64,000 bases of DNA from an uncultured Algimonas sp. (GTDB taxonomy: Bacteria; Pseudomonadota; Alphaproteobacteria; Caulobacterales; Maricaulaceae): the NCBI RefSeq assembly GCF_947498175.1, contig NZ_CANMJB010000003.1:248001-312000 (forward strand), given 5' to 3'. Positions within the stretch are counted from its first letter, which is position 1; every line of letters starts with the position of its first letter. Under the pieces are notes generated by a model. That model was not told where the DNA came from. It searched no databases and worked only from the letters and a program-made list of their open reading frames with translations. The translations under genes were made by a program, and so were the position numbers. Of this stretch, positions 56,327 to 63,559 are shown piece by piece.

Positions 56327-56335
56327 TTATCCACA
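56327..56335 (+). promoter_or_regulatory. Consensus DnaA box
   Basis: TTATCCACA, a perfect 9-base DnaA box, 27 bases before the XRE regulator start. It is single and has no AT-rich unwinding region or other boxes nearby, so transcriptional control by DnaA is more likely than an origin. Confidence 0.5.
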
Positions 56336-56361
56336 GCTCATCAAGCCAAAGGGGAGCTGGC

Positions 56362-56649
56362 ATGAACATATCGGATATTGAATTGAACGTGGTCGATCAG
56401 CATGTCGGCCGAATGGTGCGCCTGCACCGGAAGGCGGCCGGCCTGACCCAGACGGATATGGCGGCGATGCTCGGCGTCATGCCGCGCCAGTTGCGCAAAT
56501 ATGAGGCCGGACAGGAACGGATCAGCCCGCTGATGCTGCGCGACATGTGCGTGGCGATGGACATCCGGCCGATCGAGCTTTTCGACACGATGGACCGTAA
56601 CGCGTCCAGCCACCGCAACTTCGTGCCCGGCCGCTTCGGGAGGTCGTGA
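56362..56649 (+). CDS. XRE-family helix-turn-helix regulator
   Basis: 95 residues from MNISDIELNVVDQHVG; GGGGAG lies six bases upstream. The helix-turn-helix is GRMVRLHRKAAGLTQTDMAA, then LGVMPRQLRKYEAGQERIS. There is no additional sensor domain. The promoter carries a DnaA box and a dyad that may be its own operator. It is coupled to the next gene by a TGATG stop-start overlap. Confidence 0.88.
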   Translation: MNISDIELNVVDQHVGRMVRLHRKAAGLTQTDMAAMLGVMPRQLRKYEAGQERISPLMLRDMCVAMDIRPIELFDTMDRNASSHRNFVPGRFGRS

Positions 56650-56939
56650 TGAGCAACGTCATACGCCCGTGGCGCGGGGCGTCGTCCGATCCGGTGGCCT
56701 GGACCGACGAGATCCGCGACCTTTACACGGTCAGCGACATGGATGCGGTTCGTCTGGGATTGGAACCCGACGCCCGCAAACCGCTCAGCTGCCCCGACGA
56801 CATCTCCCTGATGGATGACGTTTTGGACGCGCTGGCCGATCCGCAACAGGCCAAGATGGCCCGCCCGGTCCTGCGCCACGCCTTGAAGGAAATCGCCCGG
56901 GCGGCGCTGTTGAAACCTTCCCAACCCCGCAAGAGCTGA
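56649..56939 (+). CDS. Small hypothetical protein coupled to the XRE regulator
   Basis: 96 residues from the ATG overlapping the XRE stop. It begins MSNVIRPWRGASSDPVAW and is soluble, with an acidic middle (DDISLMDDVLDALADPQQ) and a basic end. I do not recognise a domain. Co-expression with the regulator suggests a partner or modulator. Confidence 0.68.
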   Translation: MSNVIRPWRGASSDPVAWTDEIRDLYTVSDMDAVRLGLEPDARKPLSCPDDISLMDDVLDALADPQQAKMARPVLRHALKEIARAALLKPSQPRKS

Positions 56940-56949
56940 TCCGGATGCG

Positions 56950-58107
56950 CTAGCGCGGCCGCAGGCGCAGCAGGTGTCCGGTCTTGGCATCCTCGACCAG
57001 CACCAGCACCGATCCGTCCGCCTCGACATCCACGTCGCGCACGCGAAACGGGTCGTCATCCGTCTTCGCGTCCGACAGCAGGATCGTCTCCTCGCCCGAG
57101 ATCGGATCGACGCGGCGCAGGTCTCCGGACGCCAATCCGCCGACGAGTGCGTGGCCCTGCCAGTCCGGAAACAGATCGCCGCGATAGATCGCCAGGCCCG
57201 ACGGCGCGATGGACGGCGTCCATACATGGACCGGTGCGGTGAACCCCGCATGGTCCTCGGTCGGGCTGATCCGCGCGCCCTGATAGTCACGCCCATGGGT
57301 TGCGATCGGCCAGCCATGGTTGGCGCCCGCTTCCAGCCGGTTCAGTTCGTCCCCGCCGCGCGGCCCGTGTTCGTGCTGCCAGATCGCGCCGGTATCCGGG
57401 TCGATCGCCAGCCCCTGGACATTGCGGTGGCCGATGGAGAAGAGTTGCAACTTCGCGCCGTCTCCGAAGTCCGGATTGTCCGTCGGCGTGCCGCCGTCCG
57501 GCATCAGGCGCACAACCGATCCCAGATGCGAATCCGTTTTCTGCGCCTCTTCTCGCAAGGAAAACCCGTCGCCCAAGCTCAGCAGCAAGGTGCCGTCGCC
57601 CGGAAAGGCGATCTTGCCGCCATAATGGCTGCCCGCTTCCTTGGCCGGACCGGCGCGGAAGATCGTCACCGGATCGCGCAGACGGTCCCCGTCCAGCGTG
57701 GCGCGCAACAGCGCCGTGCCGTTGGCATCCCAGTCGCCATAGGAATAGGACAGGTAGATCGTGCCGGTTTGCGCAAAGTCTGGGGCCAGCGCGACATCGA
57801 GCAGCCCGCCCTGGCCGTCGGTCGCGATGCGGTTGTTCGCCAGCGCTATGATCTCCCGGGGCAGGCCCGTGATCTCCTGCCTGTTGCCGTCCCGGACGAT
57901 CCAGAGCCGCCCGAGCTTGCCCGTCACCAGATAGCCGCCCTGTGGCAGGGCCGCCGCCGCCCAGGGCGCGGGCAGGCTGTCCGCGACCGTCTCAATCCGG
58001 AAATCGGACAGGGGGCGTTCGGGCCGGTCAGGGGCCGGCTGAGCTTCCAGACAGGCTGCAAGGCCGATCAGGGCAAGACAGGACAGACCCGGAACCCATT
58101 GTTTCAT
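56950..58107 (-). CDS. PQQ-dependent sugar (aldose/sorbosone-type) dehydrogenase lipoprotein
   Basis: About 385 residues. The start MKQWVPGLSCLALIGLAAC has AAGGA seven bases upstream and gives a lipobox at Cys. The beta-propeller carries family motifs: LPAPWAAAALPQGGYLVT, GGLLDVALAPDF, GSHYGGKIAF, SIGHRNVQGLA and HEHGPRGGDELN. Relatives oxidise aldoses in the periplasm with PQQ and Ca2+. PQQ synthesis genes are not in the window. Confidence 0.87.
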   Translation of the reverse strand: MKQWVPGLSCLALIGLAACLEAQPAPDRPERPLSDFRIETVADSLPAPWAAAALPQGGYLVTGKLGRLWIVRDGNRQEITGLPREIIALANNRIATDGQGGLLDVALAPDFAQTGTIYLSYSYGDWDANGTALLRATLDGDRLRDPVTIFRAGPAKEAGSHYGGKIAFPGDGTLLLSLGDGFSLREEAQKTDSHLGSVVRLMPDGGTPTDNPDFGDGAKLQLFSIGHRNVQGLAIDPDTGAIWQHEHGPRGGDELNRLEAGANHGWPIATHGRDYQGARISPTEDHAGFTAPVHVWTPSIAPSGLAIYRGDLFPDWQGHALVGGLASGDLRRVDPISGEETILLSDAKTDDDPFRVRDVDVEADGSVLVLVEDAKTGHLLRLRPR

Positions 58108-58219
58108 CGCACATCCTTTGATCCGCACGGCGCGTTTGACCGTTTGACCCGCCTGTCACACTAGGCGTAGCAACGGCTCACGCAAGGCATCTTCCGGGCG
58201 GGAAGGGCAAGGAGGCGGG

Positions 58220-58672
58220 ATGAAAACGTTTCTGACATTTCTGGGCGGCTGGATCGCCGCAGCGGTGGCGACGACGGCGCTGGGCGTCTTGTTCCAGACG
58301 CAGAACGTCATCGCGCGACTGAACGGGATCGGCGCGGATATCGGCTGGAGCGAGCGCCTGTCGATGAGCGCCTACGACCTGCTCCGTCTCGGCTCGCTCT
58401 ACATCCTCTTTGTCGGCATCGCGACGCTCGTCGCCTATCTGGCGGGCCTGTTGGTATACCGGTTGGCGAGTTTCGGGCGTTGGGTCGTCTTTGCCGTCGC
58501 CGGAGCGGTCGCCCTTTTCGTCATGCTGATGCTGATGAAGCAGGCCTTTTTCGGCGTGCATCTGATCGCGGGCGCGCGCGATGTGGCCGGGATCGGGTTC
58601 CAGATGCTGGCAGGCGCGCTTGGCGGGCTGGTTTTCGCCGGCCTGACGCGTCCCGCGCGTCGACGCGCCTAG
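58220..58672 (+). CDS. Small polytopic membrane protein of unknown function
   Basis: 150 residues with four hydrophobic segments (TFLGGWIAAAVATTALGVLF; LYILFVGIATLVAYLAGLLV; WVVFAVAGAVALFVMLMLM; IGFQMLAGALGGLVFAGL). The ATG follows AAGGAGG, the strongest ribosome site seen in the window. Its stop shares CTAG with the stop of the convergent histidine kinase gene. No family recognised. Confidence 0.72.
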   Translation: MKTFLTFLGGWIAAAVATTALGVLFQTQNVIARLNGIGADIGWSERLSMSAYDLLRLGSLYILFVGIATLVAYLAGLLVYRLASFGRWVVFAVAGAVALFVMLMLMKQAFFGVHLIAGARDVAGIGFQMLAGALGGLVFAGLTRPARRRA

Positions 58673-60834
58673 ACGGCCGAGCGCTCGGCCGCGGCGGGGC
58701 CGGTGCGGTTCTCGAACAGCGGATGGTCGCGCATCAGGTCGATGACCGTATCGTCCTGCAGGTCGGCCGTCGTGGCTGCTTCGTCCGCGAGCGGCAGGCG
58801 CAGGGTCAGAGTGAATTCCGAGCCGCGGCCTTCGCGCGAATTGACGACCAGGTCGCCATGCATCATCCGGGCGAGCTTGCGCGCGATGGCGAGGCTCAGC
58901 CCGGCGCCGCCATGTTTGCGCGTCGTGCTGGCGTCGGCCTGCAGAAACGGCCTGAACAGACGTGATTGCACCGCGTCGCTGATCCCTTGGCCCGTATCGG
59001 CCACGACCAGCGTCACGCGCAGGCAGCCCGATCCGTCCCTTTCCCCGGTCGCATGCAGGTGGACGCGGCCCTTTTGCGTGTAGCGCACCGCATTGCCCAG
59101 CAGGAAGCGCAGACATGTCTGCAGGCGCGCCGCATCCCCCAGAACGGTCCGGTCCAGGTCCGGCGCGACGAAGTGGGTGAAGGCCAGTCCCTTTTCGCTC
59201 GCAGCGACTTCCCATTTGCACACCTCCGGCATGATCGCATCGGTCAGGCGCATCGGTTCGTGCTCCAGCGACAGGTGGCCCGCCTCAATGGTGGACATGG
59301 TGATGAGGCTTTCCAGCAGGTCCTGCAACGTCTGGCCGCTTTGCTGCACGGTGCGCGCCTGTTCGCGCAGCACGGGGTCGTCGGCATGGTGGATCATGGC
59401 GTCGCTGATGCCGATGATTCCGTTCAGCGGAGTGCGCAGCTCGTGATTGACGACCCCCAGGAATTCGGTCTTCATCTTTTCCGCCGTGAGCGCCTCTTCC
59501 TGCAACGCCTGCATCTTGGTGTTCGACTTCTCCCGGTAGCGCAGGAAAGCCAGCAACAGGTTGAACGCCAGCGTCAGCCCCCCGATCAGGACCCATAACA
59601 GCCGGTTGAGCCGGTTCTTCTGCTCAAGCTGCACCGCCTTGAGCTCCGCCTCGCGCTGCAAGGCCGCCTCACGCTCGACCTGGCGTTCGCGGGTGTTTTC
59701 GAGATGGCTGAGCATGGATGCCGTATCGGCGGCACTGGCATCGTACATCTTGCCGATCATCAAATCGAGACGCCGGTTCATGAGTGAAACGGCAGATTCG
59801 GCATCGCCGGACGAAGCTGCCAGCAAGGCCCGGGCATGCAGACCGCCTTCGCTACGATCCGCCTTTGGCGTTGCCCCGTTTTCGTTCCAGAGACCTAGCT
59901 TTTCCATTTCCCTCAATGCCGCGTCGCGTTGCCCGAGACCCGCATAGGCGATCATGGCTTCTCCGTGAGAACGACGCTGGATAAGAGGATCGGAAGCTAA
60001 TTGAGCCGAAGTTGCATAATGAAGCGCTTTGGAATGCTCTCCAATCTCATTATACAAATCAGCCATATATACTTCGGCAAGGCCTTCGACCGTTGCCTCC
60101 GGCCGGGGCTCGTCGCTGAGCATGTCCGCAATGGCTTTTGCACCGTTATGATCGCGCTTCCAATTGAACGCTAACAAGAAATTGGTCATGGCTTCATAGC
60201 GATCGAAATGAAGCCCGAGTTTTTGATGGAGTTCGCGTGAAGTATGGCTGACTTCGAGCATGCGATTTGGGTCAGCGCTAACTCCGTAAAGCATGGTCAA
60301 CTGCTTTGCTAAGATCAGTTGGGCATCTGTCACCAAAATAGATATCTCGGTTGGAATCAGATCGAGAGCAGATTGAGCATATTGGCTAGCTAGGAGAAGC
60401 TCCATCTGCCTGATATGCAATATTGATAGAGCAGAGTTGGTATAAACCCCTGCATACCAGTCGTTTTCGTAATCGAATTGCTTAAGGGATTGGATCAATC
60501 GTTCTTGATCCAGCTGTTCATCTCCAAAGGACTCAATAAAAACTTTGCTAAGCTCTACCAGCTTGGGATGCGTTGAGCGAAGTGCGGAATACTCTTCATC
60601 GAGAAGCACTACTAGTTTCTGCTTGTCACCAAGGCTGATTACATCGTCTAGAGCGTACCGGAACTTGATGGCGTCGTGCTCGATTGCAGACCCCGTAACA
60701 ACGTGATGCTGTTGAGGTGAGTTGGCGCTGTCGAAAAAGGAAATTGTGTCTGTAGCCAAATCCTGAGCGTAAGTATGATCAGAAAAGGCTATGACGCTTA
60801 CAAAAAAAGACGATATGAAGATCAGAAAACGCAT
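58669..60834 (-). CDS. Sensor histidine kinase with a secreted TPR-like sensor half
   Basis: 721 residues. Signal sequence 1-24 (MRFLIFISSFFVSVIAFSDH). Residues about 25-400 are all helical, with TPR-like repeats (VEGLAEVYMADLYNEIGEHS; MIAYAGLGQRDAALREME), placed in the periplasm. One transmembrane helix lies at about 411-433. The kinase core has His464 in NHELRTPLNGIIG, an N box NAVRYTQ, and G boxes ADTGQGIS and GGAGLSLAIARKLA. There is no receiver domain, and no response-regulator gene is adjacent. The sensor-coding part is markedly AT-rich compared with the kinase part. The GG-peptide gene lies 110 bases upstream on the same strand; the peptide may be the ligand. Confidence 0.9.
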   Translation of the reverse strand: MRFLIFISSFFVSVIAFSDHTYAQDLATDTISFFDSANSPQQHHVVTGSAIEHDAIKFRYALDDVISLGDKQKLVVLLDEEYSALRSTHPKLVELSKVFIESFGDEQLDQERLIQSLKQFDYENDWYAGVYTNSALSILHIRQMELLLASQYAQSALDLIPTEISILVTDAQLILAKQLTMLYGVSADPNRMLEVSHTSRELHQKLGLHFDRYEAMTNFLLAFNWKRDHNGAKAIADMLSDEPRPEATVEGLAEVYMADLYNEIGEHSKALHYATSAQLASDPLIQRRSHGEAMIAYAGLGQRDAALREMEKLGLWNENGATPKADRSEGGLHARALLAASSGDAESAVSLMNRRLDLMIGKMYDASAADTASMLSHLENTRERQVEREAALQREAELKAVQLEQKNRLNRLLWVLIGGLTLAFNLLLAFLRYREKSNTKMQALQEEALTAEKMKTEFLGVVNHELRTPLNGIIGISDAMIHHADDPVLREQARTVQQSGQTLQDLLESLITMSTIEAGHLSLEHEPMRLTDAIMPEVCKWEVAASEKGLAFTHFVAPDLDRTVLGDAARLQTCLRFLLGNAVRYTQKGRVHLHATGERDGSGCLRVTLVVADTGQGISDAVQSRLFRPFLQADASTTRKHGGAGLSLAIARKLARMMHGDLVVNSREGRGSEFTLTLRLPLADEAATTADLQDDTVIDLMRDHPLFENRTGPAAAERSAV

Positions 60835-60888
60835 TGTAACCAGGTAAGTCGGCTACAAAGGTTTAAAATTTAGCTATAGCAGCAAAAG

Positions 60889-60913
60889 AAACCCGTATCT
60901 TAGAAACGGGTTT
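60889..60913 (-). terminator. Terminator between the GG-peptide gene and the histidine kinase gene
   Basis: On the minus strand: AAACCCGT, a 9-base loop, ACGGGTTT, then CTTTT. The 8-base stem and T-rich tail lie 32 bases after the peptide stop. It should make a short abundant peptide mRNA with some readthrough into the kinase gene. Confidence 0.65.
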
Positions 60914-60944
60914 GGGTCCACATGATAAAGGTTTTTAGTTAACT

Positions 60945-61013
60945 CTAAAAGTCGACAATGATGGGGTATCCACCAACGACAACGTCAAGTTCTTCAACAG
61001 TCAGTTCACGCAT
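60945..61013 (-). CDS. 22-residue double-glycine leader peptide (candidate exported heptapeptide signal)
   Basis: ATG at 61011-61013, TAG at 60945-60947. The leader MRELTVEELDVVVGG matches the double-glycine leader pattern cut by C39 peptidases: charged start, spaced hydrophobics Leu4, Leu9 and Val12, and Gly14-Gly15. Only YPIIVDF follows, far shorter than a bacteriocin. AGAGGA lies nine bases before the ATG. The gene sits between the exporter gene (61220) and the kinase gene (60834), all on the minus strand. Its own CtrA box and terminator suggest a separate transcript. It is too short for routine gene calling. Confidence 0.75.
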   Translation of the reverse strand: MRELTVEELDVVVGGYPIIVDF

Positions 61014-61043
61014 TGTGTTGAGTCCTCTCTTTGGGGGTTGTGT

Positions 61044-61060
61044 GGTCGGGACATCCGACC
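61044..61060 (-). promoter_or_regulatory. Hairpin in the GG-peptide leader
   Basis: GGTCGG, a 5-base loop, CCGACC: a perfect 6-base stem 31 bases before the peptide ATG, in the predicted untranslated leader. It could be an operator or a translation-control element. A GACTC (GANTC, CcrM methylation motif) lies at 61020-61024, next to the ribosome site. Confidence 0.35.
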
Positions 61061-61130
61061 GCACTCGGACATAAGCAAAGTGCGTACCAAGCGTTCAAGC
61101 TAAATATGTGTCATAGTTGAACAAAACAGG

Positions 61131-61146
61131 GTTAACACGTTGTTAA
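61131..61146 (-). promoter_or_regulatory. CtrA-type box upstream of the GG-peptide gene
   Basis: On the minus strand: TTAA-CAACGTG-TTAAC, a perfect match to TTAA-N7-TTAAC, about 118 bases before the peptide ATG. CtrA boxes at activated promoters often overlap the -35 position; a TATGAC about 15 bases downstream could be the -10. Expression would then be tied to cell-cycle or swarmer-cell state. Confidence 0.65.
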
Positions 61147-61219
61147 TTCATCTTTCTTGACGCATCAGAGGCAAGAAGTCAAATCACTCATGTCAAGATT
61201 GCAAAAACAATTTTGTCAA

Positions 61220-63292
61220 TCATGACTGCGACACTTCGATGACCCGGTCGCTGGCTTCCAAGAAGGCCGGACGATGGGCGACGACGATGCGGGTCATGTC
61301 GAGCCTGGCGACGAGGTCCACGACGGTTTTTTCCGTTTCCACATCCAGATTGGCCGTGCCTTCATCCAGGAACAGCACGTCCGGCTCCTGGTAGAGCGCG
61401 CGGGCCAGCAGGAGGCGCTGTTTCTGCCCGCCGGACAGGATCGACCCCATGTCGCCGATCACGGCCAGGTAATTCATCGGGATCGCCGCGATAGTATCAT
61501 GGATGTGTGCCGCGCTGGCCGCCCGCATCACACGTTGCATGTCGATTTCCGGATCGAAGAAGGCGATATTGTCCGCGATCGTGCCGGACAAGAGCCGGTC
61601 GTCCTGCATGACGACTCCGACGCGCGCGCGCCAGTCGCCCGGATCGATCGTGGCAAGGTCGCGCCCGTCCACGCGCACCGTGCCGGCGTCCGGGGCGTAG
61701 AGCCCCAGCATCAATTTCATCAGGGTCGTCTTGCCCCCTCCGGACGGGCCAGTCAGCGTCACCATCTCGCCGGCGGCGATGTCGAGGCTGAAATCCTCGA
61801 CCACCACCGGGTCTTCCGGCGAATAGGCGAAAGTCACGCCGTCCAGCACGATGCGACCGTCCAGCTCGCCAAGCGGCGCATGGCCGTCCGCCGCAAGTTC
61901 CGGCGCGGCATGGACGATGTCCGCCAGCCGGTCGAGATGCAGCGAGAGCAGCCGGAACTCATTGCCCTTGGTCACGAGCTGCACCACCGCGTCGGAGAAA
62001 TACTGCCGGTAGATCAGGAAGGCGACGAGCATGCCGACGGTGAAGGTGCTGTCTTCGCCCGTCATGATCCAGGCGGCCGCGACCACGACGGCCACCACCT
62101 GCAGTCCTATGACAAGCGTCTGGGCGAAGGTCTGCGCCACCTGCCAGCGCTGGTGGCCGACATCGGCATTGACGAAATCGGTGAACAGGTTGGCCCAGCT
62201 GGCTTCGCGTTCGGCTTCGCGCCCGAACAGCTTCACGGTCGTCGAGGCGCGGATGCTTTCGATCACATGGCTGTTCTCCAGCGCGCGGGCATAGATCGCC
62301 TCCTCCTGCGTGGCGCGCAGGCGCGGATAGATCAACAGCGTCGCGGCGACCAGCAGCGCCGTCGTGCCGACCACGATCCCCGCCAGCAGCGGCGAGAAGA
62401 GAAACATCACCACCAGCATGATGGCCGCCATCGCTCCGTCGATCAGAACGGACACGACGGACTGGCTGAGCGCTTCCTGGATCGGCTGGGTGGAGTTCAT
62501 CCGGCTGATGATGTCGCCGACATGGCGGCGTTCGAAATATCGCACGGGCAGACGCACCAGATGGCGGAAGATGTTGCCGACCATCTGGCGCGACAGCTGC
62601 GCCCCGAACGTGACGATCGTGTAGCCGCGTGCGGCCTCGACCAAGGCGCGCATCACGGCCAGTCCGCCGAAGCCGACGGCCAGCGCGAGCAAAAGCCCCC
62701 GATCCCCATCCGGCAGCACTGCATCCACCGCCAATTGGAACAGGAAGGGCGCGACCAGGATCGTCGCCAACAGCGCGACGGACAGGGCCAGCGTCTGCCC
62801 CACCGCCCGTTTCGCCCCGACCAGCGACGACCACAGGTCCGTCAGTCGCGGCCGGATGCGGTCGCTCACGGGCTGGAAGTCTTCCGCCGGGGTCAGTTCC
62901 AGCGCGACACCGGTGAAATGACCGGACACTTTGGACAGCGTCATCGTGCGCGCCCCGATGCCCGGATCGATGATCTCCACCCGGTCCTCGCGCACGCATT
63001 TCAGCACGACGAAATGGTTCAAGTCCCAGTGCAGGATGGCGGGCGTGGCCAGCTTGTGCAGCTGGTTCAGATCGACGCGCAAGGCGCGCGGCGACAGGGA
63101 CAGCGTGCCCGCGATCTTGATGATCTGCTTCAGTGAGGTGCCGCGCATCGACAGCAGGTATTTCTCGCGCAAGGAATTCAAATCGACGTCGTGGCCGTGA
63201 TAGCGCGCGACCATGGCCAGGCAGGCCAACCCGCATTCCGTCATCTCCGTCTGCAGGATGACCGGCAGGCGCGGCGCGAATGGATTATCCAC
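61220..63292 (-). CDS. C39-peptidase ABC exporter (double-glycine peptide processing and secretion)
   Basis: 690 residues from GTG 63290-63292, with GGAG eight bases upstream; ATG 63316 is possible. The N-terminal C39 peptidase has Gln14, Cys20 (EMTECGLACLAM), His93 (HWDLNHFVVL) and Asp109, all intact, so it should cut after Gly-Gly. A six-helix membrane domain follows (FLFSPLLAGIVVGTTALLV), then the ATPase: Walker A TGPSGGGKTTL, signature LSGGQKQRLLLARAL, Walker B DVLFLDEGT, H-loop VVAHRP. It overlaps the mini-HlyD gene by eight bases. The GG-peptide gene downstream is the obvious substrate. Confidence 0.92.
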   Translation of the reverse strand: MDNPFAPRLPVILQTEMTECGLACLAMVARYHGHDVDLNSLREKYLLSMRGTSLKQIIKIAGTLSLSPRALRVDLNQLHKLATPAILHWDLNHFVVLKCVREDRVEIIDPGIGARTMTLSKVSGHFTGVALELTPAEDFQPVSDRIRPRLTDLWSSLVGAKRAVGQTLALSVALLATILVAPFLFQLAVDAVLPDGDRGLLLALAVGFGGLAVMRALVEAARGYTIVTFGAQLSRQMVGNIFRHLVRLPVRYFERRHVGDIISRMNSTQPIQEALSQSVVSVLIDGAMAAIMLVVMFLFSPLLAGIVVGTTALLVAATLLIYPRLRATQEEAIYARALENSHVIESIRASTTVKLFGREAEREASWANLFTDFVNADVGHQRWQVAQTFAQTLVIGLQVVAVVVAAAWIMTGEDSTFTVGMLVAFLIYRQYFSDAVVQLVTKGNEFRLLSLHLDRLADIVHAAPELAADGHAPLGELDGRIVLDGVTFAYSPEDPVVVEDFSLDIAAGEMVTLTGPSGGGKTTLMKLMLGLYAPDAGTVRVDGRDLATIDPGDWRARVGVVMQDDRLLSGTIADNIAFFDPEIDMQRVMRAASAAHIHDTIAAIPMNYLAVIGDMGSILSGGQKQRLLLARALYQEPDVLFLDEGTANLDVETEKTVVDLVARLDMTRIVVAHRPAFLEASDRVIEVSQS

Positions 63293-63476
63293 GCAACCAG
63301 CTCCAGACGCTTGCACCGTCCACCTGGATCCCGAACAGGATCAGCGCGACCGTCAGGACGGCGCCGAGCACCAGAACTCCGACCGCCCACACGGGCAGCG
63401 GACCGCGCAGCACGACCTCTCCGAACAAGGCGCGCGAGCGGCGCGCCATCGCTTCCTTGCGGAACAGCTGGCTCAT
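63285..63476 (-). CDS. 63-residue HlyD-type anchor protein (adaptor stub)
   Basis: The ATG at 63476 has GGGGGG six bases upstream. MSQLFRKEAMARRSRALFGE is the cytoplasmic start of HlyD-family adaptors, followed by one transmembrane helix (VWAVGVLVLGAVLTVALILF). It then stops after QVDGASVWSWLRG, before any periplasmic barrel or hairpin. The stop overlaps the exporter start. No HlyD continuation is present in other frames, since the exporter begins at once. It is either a relic or a purposeful mini-adaptor. Confidence 0.75.
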   Translation of the reverse strand: MSQLFRKEAMARRSRALFGEVVLRGPLPVWAVGVLVLGAVLTVALILFGIQVDGASVWSWLRG

Positions 63477-63559
63477 GGAAGACCCCCCTTTGCAGCTAGG
63501 ACGCCTACCGCCTGTCTCGCGCTTGTAAAGACGCAGACGGACGGGCAAGGCGTGCGCTT

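Noticed and set aside
56327-56335. Replication origin based on the DnaA box
   Set aside because: Only one box, no AT-rich unwinding region, and none of the genes usually at alphaproteobacterial origins nearby.
60889-61060. CRISPR-like or riboswitch structure in the AT-rich gap
   Set aside because: Only isolated single hairpins are present, with no regular repeat-spacer pattern and no known aptamer core.
61274-63136. A 620-codon frame opposite the C39 exporter
   Set aside because: Antisense shadow: His/Arg/Gln-rich, no family features.
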